DNA of 64,000 bases from Cryptomeria japonica (lineage: Eukaryota; Streptophyta; Pinopsida; Cupressales; Cupressaceae): NCBI RefSeq assembly GCF_030272615.1, contig NW_026729253.1, forward strand, positions 47,501 through 111,500. The letters run 5' to 3'. The translations under genes were made by a program, and so were the position numbers. Each line of letters starts with the position of its first letter. Positions within the stretch are counted from its first letter, which is position 1. Shown here piece by piece: positions 12,390 through 24,075 of the stretch. The notes under the pieces are model-generated. The model was not told the origin of the DNA. It saw nothing but the letters and a program-made list of their open reading frames with translations, and did not search any database.

Positions 12390-13293
12390 TGATGTAGGAG
12401 CACTGGTCTAGTTCTTACCGGTTAGGCAATTTTCAATGGAATTGCTTGTGAGCATGGCATTTCTTCATGTTTGAGTGTTTAGCATTGTGGTTCTAGGTTT
12501 ATTCCCTTGTGTTCATGGTCATTTTCATGTTCAAGTTTCATAGCTTTTGGCTTTGTTTCCGATAAGATGTGGATTCCAATATTGTCTCGATTGATATGTT
12601 CTTACCAGTTAGCCTAGTTGTATGTTAACCAAAGATGATTTTGGGTTGCGGTTGATCTCCATGACTTGCGGATTGTTTGAGGTGTTTCTTTGGGCCTCGA
12701 TTGGTATTCCCATAGGTCTATACATCATTTTATGATTCAAATATTGTTCTTAGTGATTTGAGCTAGCAAGTTACCATTGCACATTTCATGAACTGGTTGG
12801 TCTTTGGGCCGACTTGATTGAGTTGTAATTATTTGCAGATGGTATAAATGGAAGCTTGTGAATCATTTGAGAAGAAAATAGAGAAGTTAGAAGACCGAAG
12901 ACAAATCTTTGAGGTTGAGCGAAGATGTAGAACCGATGAGGTTCTAACCTGGTAGGACTGAGGCTGGAAGGCTGAGGTTCAGATTAGTATAGAACCAAAA
13001 GACTATTACTGGAGGCCAAATTGATGTGTAGATGAGTTGCGGATCTTGTAATTGTATTGTGAGCATTGTTTGTATCCTAGACTGCTATCCAGAATGTGGC
13101 ATGTATAATTCTTCAAATTGTAATAAGATTCATTCGCATTGTTTATCGGTTATGTGTACTATGTTGTTACCGATTGTTCTTTCCATTATTTATGGCACCT
13201 TGTTACCAATTACCGGTATGCTTTGCATGGTTTATGTGTTTAGCTACAAGATTGCATTGTCCTTCATTAGATCTCCCTGCCTTGACTATGTCA
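12390..13293 (+). repeat. 3' LTR of the small non-autonomous element
   Basis: 904 bases, TGATGTAGGAGC to GACTATGTCA, followed by the target duplication aaagg. Just upstream is only a poor polypurine tract (cctcaagagtc). An open reading frame that seems to run from this LTR into the gag zinc knuckle is a chance fusion across the insertion junction. Confidence 0.9.
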
Positions 13294-13298
13294 AAAGG

Positions 13299-13541
13299 AA
13301 ATTTGTCCTTAAAATATTTTAATTGTGAAAGAATTGGTCATTATGCTTCTAGATGTACTTTCAAGGAAGATAACTATAAGAGATCAAATGATGATAACAA
13401 GAGAAAGGATAATTATAGAAGAGATGACAAAAATAAAAGAATAGATGAAAAAGACAAGGTTAAAAAGAGTTTTTGTTCAATGGAGACCTATTCCTCTAAA
13501 GAAGAAGAATGTGATGACTCAAATGATAAATCACTATTTTA
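13299..13541 (+). pseudogene. Gag zinc-knuckle part of copia element B
   Basis: Resumes after the small element: NLSLKYFNCERIGHYASRC, the CX2CX4HX4C nucleic-acid-binding knuckle of copia Gag, followed by a lysine-rich tail (KRSNDDNKRKDNYRRDDKNKR) and a stop at 13540. The first Cys of the knuckle is Tyr (TAT for TGT), so zinc binding would be lost. It belongs with the pieces at 9300-10003 and 11048-11130. Confidence 0.75.
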
Positions 13542-13599
13542 GCCATAGAAGAAAAGGAAAATGAAAAGTCTAGTACTCTGCATGATAGGACACTAAAAG

Positions 13600-13852
13600 A
13601 TAAAAGGTGGTGAAGGACTCAGGATGCTCAAATCATGTGATAGGAAATAAAAAGAAGTTCATAGATTAAAAAGTATGATGGTGGATTAGTGAATTTTCCT
13701 ATTGAGGAGGTTGCATTGATCTGTGGTAAAGGAACTATATCCATTGATGCTAAGAATAAGACAAATGATGCTTATTATGTTGAAGGTTTGAGACATAATC
13801 TATTGAGTGTGATTCTCATGTGGAGTAAAGGCTACAATATAATATTTCATGT
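13600..13852 (+). pseudogene. Protease and pre-integrase part of copia element B
   Basis: Reads VVKDSGCSNHVIGNKKKF at about 13608, the copia aspartic protease site (usually W..DSGCS.H.TG), with the catalytic DSG retained. Further on, DAYYVEGLRHNLLSV (about 13768) is the conserved end of the protease region. Stops break the frame after the active site. The reading IIFH is then cut at 13852 by an inserted LTR and resumes at 15361 with ASRCDIKK. Confidence 0.7.
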
Positions 13853-15360
13853 TGTAGACATCTAAAAATGGTCAACGCTTGCGGAGTCATACTTTAACAT
13901 TTGCGCATTGCCTTATTTTAGGGCTTTTGCATCGCATTAACATTTCTCCTATATAACGCACTTGGTTCTTATCATTTGCAAGCATCGAGTCTTTCTTTTA
14001 CATTCTTCATTCATCTCGCTTTCGAATTTGGTCTTGTCGATAACAATCTTCAGTCATGATTTTGGTCGATCTTATCCTGTCGCATCAATGTGCATATTCA
14101 TTTGTCATCATTTTGGACATTGTCAATCCTAATTAGGGTTTTGTTCTCTTATCAATCTTGTCATCTTGCATTTGATTTGTCATCAATTTTTGTTGTTTTC
14201 AATCTTATCATCATGTGATCGATTTGTTATCGATCATTCTTATTTTCAATCTTGTCGTCTTGCGATCGATTTGTCATCAATCGTGGTCATTTTCAATCTT
14301 GTCCTCTTGTCAACTTTGTCATTTTGAGATCGATTTGTCATCGATCGTCGTCCTTCTCAATCATGTCAATTTGAATCAATTTGTCATTGTTCCTTGTCAA
14401 TTGGTGCATTTATCAAATCAAATCATTTGTCAGCATTGGTCCTTTATTAGTAAGAATCATGATCAAATCGAATCGATATCAATTATCTTTTGTCAAGACC
14501 TAATTGTCATTCTTGCATTTCTAATTCATCTTCTAGGGTTTCATGATATATTCATTTAACCTTCTTTGTCATTTCTCCATCTAGGTTAAATAGTTTATTT
14601 ATCCTAAGTCTTCTCGTCACAATTAAATGTTCATTTAATTGGCTAACTAATTCCTCCCTCTTTGTGAATTAATTAATAAATGAAAAATTGTTAATTAATT
14701 CACTTAATTCCTAATTTCCTCATTTTCTAATTTTCCTAATTCCTAATTTCCTAATTTCTAATTCATCTAATTTTCAATTTTCTCCTATTTTTCTCCTAAT
14801 TTCATGGGAATGACATTTCAATTTGTCATAATTTGTCATAATTAACAATCAATCAATTTTGACATAGAAATTTGTCATAATTTTGTCAAAATTATCAATC
14901 AATCAATCTTGCATAGAAAGTGCAAATTTGTCATAATTTGTCATATTTGTCATTCTTGATTTGCAATTTCCATTTGAATCTCTTCATGCTAATTTGATAT
15001 TTTCTCCAATTTTTCTATAAATTGGATGAATTTCTTCAATCAAGGCCCCCTACTTGGTCGAATCAATCACGCTTCAAGTATTCTTGCACTACAATCTTGT
15101 CTACTTGCTTTCACATCATGCTTATTCACTAGTAGGTGAGATCCACAAACAAATCTATTTGAAGAAGAAAGAAGGACAATGGAGCCACATGAAGGAGACA
15201 TTCAAATCTACATTTGGTTTGCTTAGTTTTCAATCTTGAATGTTTTGCTTTCATGTCTCTATTGAATGTAATTAGGAATGTTATCATTGCATTTGGCTTT
15301 CATGATTGAGCTTGACCAATTTGTCTATTGCTTTGATGATTTCCACATTTCCTAGCTACA
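13853..15360 (+). mobile_element. Solo LTR inserted in element B pre-integrase region
   Basis: 1508 bases with complementary ends TGTAGACATC ... CCTAGCTACA, flanked by catgt (13848-13852) and catgc (15361-15365), a five-base target duplication with one change. Removing it restores the pre-integrase reading IIFH-ASRCDIKK, then RRLVVEG. This supports both breakpoints. It is AT-rich with a 47-base tandem repeat in its first third and contains no coding region. The family is unknown; the TGTAG...CTACA ends match the gypsy LTRs of elements D and F. Confidence 0.8.
14198..14420 (+). repeat. 47-bp degenerate tandem repeat in the solo LTR
   Basis: Units start ttcaatctt at 14198, 14245 and 14292 (exact 47-base period), each containing a gatcgatttgt(c/t)atc(a/g)atc block. 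A longer, more diverged unit of about 65 bases follows to 14357. The gatcgat cores are short palindromes. Confidence 0.75.
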
Positions 15361-15365
15361 CATGC

Positions 15366-18110
15366 ATCTAGATGTGACATCAAAAAATGAGGTGTTAGAA
15401 GGTTAGTTGTAGAAGGTATAAGAACAAATGATAATTTTTATTATGAAAAGGAAAACAAATGAAGTTGTTATTTTTTGGTGCATAGTAGTTAATGTTGGTT
15501 GTGGCACAAAAGGATGGGACCCATTAATTTTGAAAACATGGTGAAGATCAATTCTACTCATGTTGTGAGAGACTTGGCAAATATTATCGAACCTACCTAT
15601 ACAATATGCAAGAAATGTCAAATGGGAAAGAAAACAAGGAACAAATTCAAGAACAAGGAGTATTCTACTACAAGACCTTTTGAGTTGATTCATTTCGACC
15701 TATGAGACCTACAAGGACAAGAGGACTAAATGTTGAAAATGTATGTTATGTTTCTCATTGATGACTACTCTTGAATGGCATGGGTTACTTTATTAAGAGA
15801 AAAATTAGAAGCACTAGATAGATTTAAGATGTTCAAATTTATGGTTGAGAATAAAATATAAGATAAAGTCAAATGTTTAAGGTATGATAAAGGTAGAGAA
15901 TTTACATCAAATAAATTTGATAGATTTTGTGAAGAGCATGGTACTAGAAGAAAATTATTTGCTCGTAGAACTCCACAACAAATGGATTTTCTAAAAGAAG
16001 GAATAGGATTGTTGTTGAAAGATGCTAACCTAGCTAATGTGTATTGAAAATAAGCTATGCATATTGTTACATATATTTTTAACATGGTGCAAGTGAGAGT
16101 GAATCAAACAAAGGCACCTTATGAACTATGGCATAGAAGATCACCTATGGTCAAATATTTTAGAATCTTTAGAAGTAACTACTACATCATAAGAGATGAA
16201 GAGGATTTGGGAAAGTTTGATGCAATATTTGATAAAGGAATATTTTTTAGGATAGTCTACAAGAAGTAAGGAATACTCGTGCTACAACAAGAGGCTGAAG
16301 AAGATTGTGGAAAGTAGGAAAGTACAAATGTTAGAGAAAGTTAATAATAGAATCAGGTTACACCAAAACCTAAGATTGGCATAGAAGACACCCCCATTAT
16401 TGTAGAAGAGAATAATATTTTGGAAGATAAAGAAGAATCAAATGCAGAAGTAAAGGAACTTGAGAAAAAATCTAAAACAAGTGCAAAGTATGTGTAGAAG
16501 AATCTTTCAGAAAATTAGATCAATTGAGATAAAGATAAAGGAGTTTAGAATATATGAAGGATTTCTAAGGTTAATGAACAAGAGAATTTTTGTTTCTTAT
16601 ATAAACTGGAACCAAATACCTTTACAGAGTCTAGAAAAGATGATGGATGGATGAATGCAATGGAAGAAGAGCTAAATAAGATAGAAAAAAAACACACATT
16701 AAAATTGGTACCTAGATTGGTGGACAAGAATATCATAGGGGGTGTTCCAAAACAAGGTGAATGAAGATAGAGAGGTGACAAGAATCAAGGCAAGACTGGT
16801 ATATAAAAGGATATTCATAATTTGAAGGTATAGACATTAAGGATACTTTTTCTCTAGTAGCTAGGATGAAAGATATAAGAATGTTTCTTGCATTTGGTGC
16901 TTACAAGAATTTTGAGTTATATCGGATGGATGTTAAGTCAAAAAAATTCAATGGAGGACTTGAAGAAGAGGTTTACATTGAACAACTAGATGGCTTTTAG
17001 TTGTCAAAAGATCTGGATATGGTCTACAGGCTCAAGAAGGTTCTTTATGGACTTAGGCAACCTCCTAGAGCTTGGTATGAAAGGTTGGACAGATATTGGT
17101 TGCAACAAAACTTCAAGAAAGGTATCATAGATAGTAAATTTTATTTCAAAGTTGAAAGTAGGAAACTATTGATAGTGGTTGTATATGTTGATGATACCAT
17201 TATTTGTAGAGATGAAGATGTCTCCAAGAAATTTGTACAAGAAATGTGGAAAGAATTTGAGATGTCAATGATTGGCAAGTTGTCATTTTTCCTTGGTCCT
17301 CAAGTAACACATTCAGAAGATGGTATTTTTAGTTTTTTGGCCAATTACATCAAATAGATGTTGAATAAGTTTGGTATGGAGAACCATAAGCCACTTTGAA
17401 CCCCCTTGGTTATTGGTTATCATTTAAGCAAGGATGATGAATCTTTGAAAGTGGATCAGAATCTTTATAGATCTATAATTGGTGGTTTGCTATATTTGAC
17501 TCCTTCAAGACCGGATATTATGCATTTTGTTTGTTTGGTTGCCAGATATCAAGTTAACCCAAAGCAGTCTCATGAACAAGAAGTGAAAAGGATATTCAAA
17601 TATTTGAAAGGGAATTTAGATTTGGTTTGTGGTATAAAACAAATTATGATTTCTCTTTGAAAGCTTACACAGATGTTGATTGGGCTGGATGTGTTGATGA
17701 TAGAAGAAGTACAAGTGGTGGTACATTTTTCTTAGGAAACAAATTGGTCTCTTGGCTAGGTAAGAGGTAGTATTTAGTGTCATTATTTACAACAAAAGAA
17801 AAATATATTACAAAAACATCCTATTTCACTCAAGTTGTGTGGAGGAAGCAAACTCTCAAAGATATAAAATTTATATATGATGAGGAAATTCCTATTATGT
17901 GTGATAATACAAGTGCAATTAACATTTCAAAGAATCTGGTAATGTATTCAAGGAATAAACACATTTCTATCTAGTATCATTTCTTAAAGAATAAAGTTTC
18001 AAAGAAGGAAGTTAGATTAGAATATGTGCCTACAAAGGATTAAATTGTAGATATTTTCACCAAGGCATTGTTAGAGGATACTTTTGAGTATCTCGGAGAG
18101 AAGTTAAGGG
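15366..18110 (+). pseudogene. Pol of copia element B: integrase, reverse transcriptase, RNase H (broken)
   Basis: Order and motifs are those of Ty1/copia. Pre-integrase LWHKRMGPINFENMVKINS at about 15497, then the integrase region CKKCQMGKKTR, LRYDKGREFTSNKFD, RRTPQQ at 15600-15985, and ELWHRRSPMVKYFRIF at 16120. Reverse transcriptase includes LKKVLYGLRQPPRAWYE at 17028 and the YVDD catalytic motif at about 17186. RNase H reads YTDVDWAGCVDDRRSTSGG (17666) and CDNTSAINISKN (17900). Many stops and several frameshifts (for example 16268, 16800-17000, 17357) make it non-functional. Confidence 0.8.
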
Positions 18111-18440
18111 TTATTTCCCATCCTACTTTGAGCTAGACACATAGAAGTGGTGCATCTTTCTAAGGGGATTCGTAGTCTATCATTTGTCTCTTGGGTTAAT
18201 GTGGTGGATTCTCTAAGGGGGAGTGGTTAAGATTGTGGTTTCCTAGTTGCAGGAAGATATGTGAAGAATAGGGATATCCCTCATAGGTGAAGTATTGTAG
18301 ATATCAAAGATATACTCAAAAGGGGGAGAATTGTTTGATAAAGTTGTCATGTGAAGTGTTGTGCCCTTTGTCATTGATATCAAAGGGGAGAGAGTTATAA
18401 TTGGAGATTTTATTTTTTTGGTAGTGCAAGTATTATCATT

Positions 18441-18455
18441 AATGACAAAGGGGGA
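18441..18455 (+). promoter_or_regulatory. Polypurine tract of element B
   Basis: atgacaaagggggac just before the 3' LTR. Related purine phrases (tcaaaagggggagaa near 18312, tcaaaggggagagag near 18378) occur upstream, so the true primer position is inferred from the LTR start at 18459. Confidence 0.6.
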
Positions 18456-18458
18456 CAC

Positions 18459-19920
18459 TATTGGAAACATGAGTTTGTGTTGTCATTCATGTCAAAATTT
18501 TCATCATGGGAGATTAGTTGTAGTTTGTATGGTGTTTTCATTAATATCACACTTATGTTTATTGATTACAAAGGTAAAGGGGAACTTGCAGATGCTTACT
18601 TAAGTTCTGAGTATAATTATGGCAATTGTTGTGAATCTGATTATTGGTTCCTATGTATGGTCTAGAATTGAGTTTACAGATGTTGTTACAATGTCTTGTG
18701 GTGATATTGAGTGAGTATGTGGTTTTTTCAAAAGGTGACAATAGTGGAAGTTGAAATGTACAAGAAAAAGTATTTAAAGTCTTTATGGGTGAATTCGAGC
18801 TACATTCCTCCATTTTTGAAAATGATGGCTCGTGGTTCTAGATTTAATGTAGACTACATTTTGTGGATATTGCACTATTATGTTTTGAGGTCCTTAGTAG
18901 TTCAGATGTTGAAGTTTGTTATTACAATTTGTTAACAGTGAGGTTGTTGTCAGGACTAGTGAGAATGCTTTGCCTTGTGCCATAGTGTTAGTTCAAGTGT
19001 TGTAGCTTGGAGGATATGTTCATATTGCTCGTGTAGTGTTCTAGTTTAGATTTTATTTGTCACTATTTGTTGTATTTCTCTCTAACCAAATCGGTTGGTT
19101 TATCTTATTTTGGTCATACTCTTTTGGTCTAGATATGCATTGGAGGTTGAGTTAAAGTTTTTTCATGGGTGTTACTATGGTGTGTGAATATATGCATTAA
19201 TGTGATTTATTGTTTATCTACACATTATGTTTGATATTGGCTTTGGAGGCTGTGTTGGTGTGTGCAGTTCATTGGAATTAACTTAGGAAGGCATGTTGTG
19301 ATTTATTTGGGTCCCCTTTATCTCTTAGAGTGGACCCATTTAGCGCAAGTTCTCATGGTCCCAACTTTGTGTAATTTATGTTTACTGTGTCTATGACTGA
19401 CCTAGTTGAGTGTGACAATAAATAAGTTGATATATATATATATGTGCATATGTGTGAATTGTAGTGAGGATTGATTGAGCATGATGTATAAGTACGTGTG
19501 TGGAAGAAAAAGTGTGAATATCACATCGTGATGTTTATGATCAGGAGATACTCCTTAGATTCAATTCATCTTTTCTTTGTGCCAACCGAAAGACAATGAA
19601 TTATTTTGGTGGCTTCTGAAAATTTGTATCTTTCCTTGGTATCATGCATCTAAATAATGAAAGTTCATTGTAACTTTCCCAAAAGTTTGGTGCCTTAGCC
19701 TGCAAGTCTAAATCAAGAGTAGTGAGCTTCCTTGGCCTTGTGCCTAAAATATTGTATTCTATTATTTATACCATGAGTGTGATTCTCACTATGGTTTTTC
19801 CCACATTGGGCTTTCCACATTAAATTTTGGTGTTCATGTGTTTGGTTTTTGTTGTTTCATCTTTCATTGATGTTTAGTTGGTTAATAATAATTGATAAGT
19901 ATTTATGAGTGAAGAAGTTG
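18459..19920 (+). mobile_element. 3' LTR of copia element B
   Basis: Starts TATTGGAAACATGAG (expected TGTTGG) after the polypurine tract. It aligns with the split 5' LTR until gaagttg at 19920, where the sequences diverge. The 5' copy continues for about 60 bases to its gttaaaca end, so this copy is truncated. It contains a short TA microsatellite at 19433-19442. Confidence 0.7.
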
Positions 19921-20356
19921 GTCATGCATAGATAATCATACTTTATCATGAAAATTCCTTTGCAATTATTATTAGTTGTGAAATCCTATTTAGTATTCGA
20001 GGTTTGCTAGTAGGGTTTTTGTTTATCATCTTCCTTTAGTTTTGTCTCGTCTCATTTTATACATTCAAGTTAAAAGTACAAAAAACCCTGAAAACCCCCA
20101 TCATACGAGGGAGTTACCCCTCTCAAAAATAGAGGAAGCTAGCTATTTCACAATAATCTCTCCAACTATTGCAATGACTGTACTTCTCCCCAGGAAGACA
20201 TTGTCAGTTTTGGAGAATCAATCTCAGTGACAAATCCGTTTACCAATAGGATCAATTTGCACTCAAATGCAAACTTATTTTAAATAATAATCTTATATAA
20301 TTATAAGTTTGAGACACCATTCTCTTAATATTTATGGAGGATATTATGAAGAAGAA
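19921..20356. other. Unassigned sequence
   Basis: AT-rich DNA between the truncated LTR of element B and a gypsy fragment. A 62-codon open frame at 20042-20230 shows no recognisable motif. I see nothing else. Confidence 0.4.
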
Positions 20357-21165
20357 GAAGAAATGTTTGAATTTTAGTTCTGCATTTCACCCACAAACTA
20401 ATGGATAAATGGAGGTAGTAGACAAAAGTTTGAGCATCTTGTTGAGATGTCTAGTAGGAGACAAGATTGAAAATTGGGACATGATCCTATCACAAGAAGA
20501 CAAAAAATGCATACAATAACTCAATAAGAATGAGTACAAGGAAAAAACCATTTGAGATTCTAATTGGGGTGCACCCCACAAGAGTTGTGAAACTCATATT
20601 TACCAATATAGAAGGAAAAACTAGTGTAGAAGTAGAGGAATTTATAAACTAAATGAAATGTTACAATTCATATTCAAGTCAGGAAACACTTAGAGATAAT
20701 GAATAACAAATACAAAGGTTAGGTACATGAGAGAAGGAGACACTAAGAGCTCCTAGTTGGTGATGAATTTAAGTTATGTCCAAAGAAGGAGAGATTCCTA
20801 GTAGGCACATACAAAAAAAATCAAGATAAAGAAGTTTGGTCCATGAAGAATTCATAAAAAAGTTTGACTCAAGTAACACCCATGAAGTTGAGCTACCAAA
20901 TGGAATTGACATATCACCCATATTCAACATTGTAGATCTTCATTAGTATGATGAGATACATTTAAGCAGAGGCAATATAAAAGTTTCTTTCAAGGAGAAA
21001 CTACCACAATACCAACAGGAATAGATAGAACAAATTTTAGATAACAAAGTTGAGCATAATAAGAAAAATTGATGGTATATCAAACACCTAGAAGCATAGA
21101 GGAATACTAGTAGAAGACTCATCATGGGTTTCACAAGCAGATATGGAATGCCTTGGATTTTATCC
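20357..21165 (+). pseudogene. Ty3/gypsy chromovirus remnant: integrase end and chromodomain
   Basis: From about 20370 the frame reads FSSAFHPQTNG, stop, MEVVDKSLSILLRCLVGDK, the integrase catalytic-core end of plant gypsy elements (HPQTDGQTEVVN..L...LR). The stop is TAA for the expected Gln CAA. Further on come KKERFLVGTYKKNQDK (about 20784) and VELPNGIDISPIFNIVDL (about 20885), the integrase C-terminal domain. Near 21110-21155 ILVEDSSWVSQADMECLG resembles the end of a chromodomain. The rest of the element is not recognisable, so this is an old plus-strand fragment. Confidence 0.65.
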
Positions 21166-21565
21166 ATAATTGGTAAAGTGTATGACTTAATTATCAAATA
21201 ACCTTGGGTGTCTGATTTAGGTGCATCCCAAAAAACTTTAATGTGTTCTATTGTATTACAATCATTTGGCCTGAAACAACAAACCAAACATATATGACAC
21301 CATTTGAACACCATATTCAAGTTTCAAGACATTTGGGTCAATTTTCAGAAAGATAGATCACTAAAAAATTGATCATAGTACAAATAAAATATCATATAGT
21401 TTACTAGGTGACACATGCAAAACCTTTGTTTACCTTACAATCTAGCATATCATACAATAGATTGGGACCAAAGAAATCTCCAAATGGGACCCTAGCCTAA
21501 TTTATTAGTTCTTTGACCTTCATCATCGAGATCAAGTCAACCTACATATTTCATGAAGCATTGAG

Positions 21566-21891
21566 TGTTGGGTCACTTTTAACTGACACAAATAATTACT
21601 AAGCCTTATAACAGATATATAAAAATCTATTTTATTTAAGAGAAAGTAATTAGGAAGCTAGAGAGATAGTAGTCACTAAGCAAGTTAGGAGTCAACAAGT
21701 TAGTGAGTTAGTAACAAAAGTCTTATCCCAAATTCAATATTTGCATGTAAGATTGTAATTAGCTTGTGGTGGTCTGTGGCCAATCTATATTCCACATGTA
21801 GAAAGCAAATAAAAATTCTTTAATCATTCTACTATATGAATCGATGATATTTCAGGGTGTTAAGATATTTTTGTTATGCGTAAGTCTAACA
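21566..21891 (+). mobile_element. Possible short LTR
   Basis: 326 bases starting TGTTGGGTCACTT and ending AAGTCTAACA, followed by tggtttgatagtcc, a faint match to a primer-binding site. It lies downstream of the chromovirus remnant on the same strand and could be its LTR. No second copy or target duplication was found. Confidence 0.3.
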
Positions 21892-22880
21892 TGGTTTGAT
21901 AGTCCTATCTCTAGAACCTCCATCTATGATTACATCAATTACTAAAAGGTTTTAAGCATTTTTCAACAAAATGTGAAAGGTAAAATAATAAAGCTCAAAC
22001 AAACATCAAAGAATCGTATGGAACAAATAACACTATGGTTGAATTAAAATGGACTAGAGATAAGGAAAATCAAGGCTAAAATGTAATAAATTAAAGGAGA
22101 AAAGTTGAATCAAGATAGTTTGAAAGCAAAATAGTCCAAGGAGCATTACATAACCTCACTCTTCTTATCCTTGCACAAATCCTTCTCAGTTGATCCCCTT
22201 TTTCGAATGTTATTCTTGATTTTGAAAGACTCATAGCACTGCATGACTTCCTCTCTCTACACACCCTATCCCCTTTATCATATAAGAATGTTCTATTAGC
22301 GAAATTACATTTACCATTTGCTACAACTTATACCAGGTTTGATATACTCAAAATATTGGCTTAATATACTAAGTGAAACATGAAATAACTCTGTTAAAAA
22401 CTTTTTTCTCAGTTGTTCAACAATAAAATTACATAGATATCAATATTCTTGCATTTATATAATAGAATATACATCTGAAAAAAAAGTTGTCATTTTCCTA
22501 AACTACCATAAAAAAAAGGTCTCAAGATTTGAATCTTGATAGATAGTATGATCAAAAAATATAATATTATTCTTACCAAATAAACTACATTGTTAAAAGT
22601 TATTTGAAATGAGTAAGGCCTTTGAAATGAGCATAAGCCTTACATTGTCTAGTCAATTGAACCCCATATTGTACACCATTATAGAGGGTTGGCAATTGAC
22701 ATGTGGACACCTACAACATTCATATGTGTTGCTAGTGCGCACAAGATAAGATAAGATTTTTTGTTTTGATTTGACTAGTCTTTGGATGGTATTTCTTTGA
22801 AACAAATCAATTTAATCTTTTTACTATTTGTGTATAATCTTGCAATCATCACCCAAACTCAAAAAAGTGCATGGAAGACG

Positions 22881-23400
22881 CATCCACTTAATTTTAATGT
22901 CAGCCATCAGAGCCTGAAAAATGATAGTTACCATTGACAGGAGAGAGAAAAATATTCTAGTCTTGGACGATGGAGAAACTCCTCTGAAAGAGATAAGATA
23001 GGGCATTTAGAGGAGGCCATTAAATTCTAATCTGCAAGGCCAGCACATCCACTCAATTTTAATGCCAGTTGTCATAGCCTTCAGACCAAAGATAGAAAAA
23101 TGTGGCAATCACCCTAAAAGAGCTTTTGGAATGATGGATAAAATACAAGAGGAATAGCAAGGTGGAAACTTCCAGGAAAGAGAAATGTGACTTCTAGGAG
23201 GCCACTAAATTCTTAACATGTCCACTCAATTTTAATGTCACTTTCAGTAGGCCATTAAATAATTATAACCATTCACAACAAAGACAAAAAAATTGTGGAA
23301 TCACCCTAAGAGCTTTTGGCGCGGTGGATTAGCAAGGTGGAAACTTCCAGGAGGCCATTCAATTTTAATGTTGGTCGTCATGGCATTTATTGCCACAACT
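22881..23400. repeat. Degenerate tandem repeat, about 165-175 bp period
   Basis: The phrase ccactcaattttaatgcc and its variants recurs at 22881, 23046, 23219 and 23355. Between copies other shared blocks return: gaggccattaaatt, atcaccctaa(a)agagctttt, and gcaaggtggaaacttccagg (two copies). The last unit is shorter (136 bases). Confidence 0.75.
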
Positions 23401-24075
23401 TTTCTCTTGCTTGTCAGTGATAGCAGGTTTGTGTGATACTCACGCTATCGTACCTCTCATTTGTTCCTCTCTTTTGATCAATGAGAAAGTGGTGCAGTGA
23501 TGATTTGATGATACACCACTTCCCTATTTCACATCAGGGTAGGTACAAGGGTACACCATTCCATCAACAACAAAAATAAAATGAAAGGATAGGTTGGGCT
23601 TTTAACATACACATGCATTTATTTTGTTGTCCACTTCGATTAGAAAAATTCAATATTTAACAAATCTAATTATAATAAAAAATTATATCTAAAATAATAA
23701 TTATTAAATATTAATTATAAATAAAATTTGTCATGGTTTGGTGAAAATAATTAGATAGAAGAAGTTTTTGTTTGTTTGTTTTGGATTTTTAGTTATTTGG
23801 TTAATTAAATTATTGAAGCAAAAAGGGAGTTGGCAGAGAATATTCGTTGAGAGATAGACTACAAAAGGCCAAAGGTGTTTCATGCTTACCTTGCCACTTA
23901 CAGTAAGATTGCATGAAACAAAATATAGGCAAAATCCCATTGCTATTTTTTCCTGGTCGATCAAATTTGTGCTCATCCTTTTGAGAAGACCTAGTAAATA
24001 AAAATAAAACCCAATGATTGAAAAAACTAAATCCATGTGTAGGATGGCAATGCATTACATCATCTTGCATCACTT

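Larger units (their letters stand above)
11131..13293 (+). mobile_element. Small non-autonomous LTR element (TRIM/SMART-like) inside element B gag
   Basis: Complete short LTR element of 2163 bases: LTR 11131-12029, PBS 12032-12043, non-coding centre to 12389, LTR 12390-13293. Both ends are flanked by the exact target duplication aaagg (11126-11130 and 13294-13298). LTR ends are TGATG(C/T)AGGAGC ... GACTA(C/T)(A/G)TCA. The 360-base centre holds no credible reading frame, so it must have moved with proteins of another copia element. Its LTRs of about 900 bases are larger than in classical TRIMs. Removing it rejoins the Gag reading KKYKG with NLSLKYFNCERIGH across the target site. Confidence 0.9.
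6145..19920 (+). mobile_element. Old Ty1/copia element B, split by several nested insertions
   Basis: Plus-strand copia element: 5' LTR 6145-9251, PBS-like site at 9252, gag pieces 9300-10003 / 11048-11130 / 13299-13541, protease and pre-integrase 13600-13852, pol 15366-18110, polypurine tract 18441-18455, 3' LTR 18459-19920. The two LTRs align over most of their length, for example the block around 9028-9170 against 19754-19900. Removing the four internal insertions restores protein continuity at each junction, which fixes most breakpoints. The first 58 bases of the 5' LTR are missing at the junction with gypsy D, and about 60 bases are missing from the end of the 3' LTR. The coding region is heavily broken. 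Confidence 0.75.

Noticed and set aside
13096-13542. 148-codon open frame ending in a zinc knuckle
   Set aside because: It fuses the LTR of the small element with element B gag across the insertion junction; only the last 80 codons are real gag.
19433-19442. TA microsatellite and other short simple repeats
   Set aside because: Too short to be informative; also no CRISPR-like regular spacing anywhere in the window.
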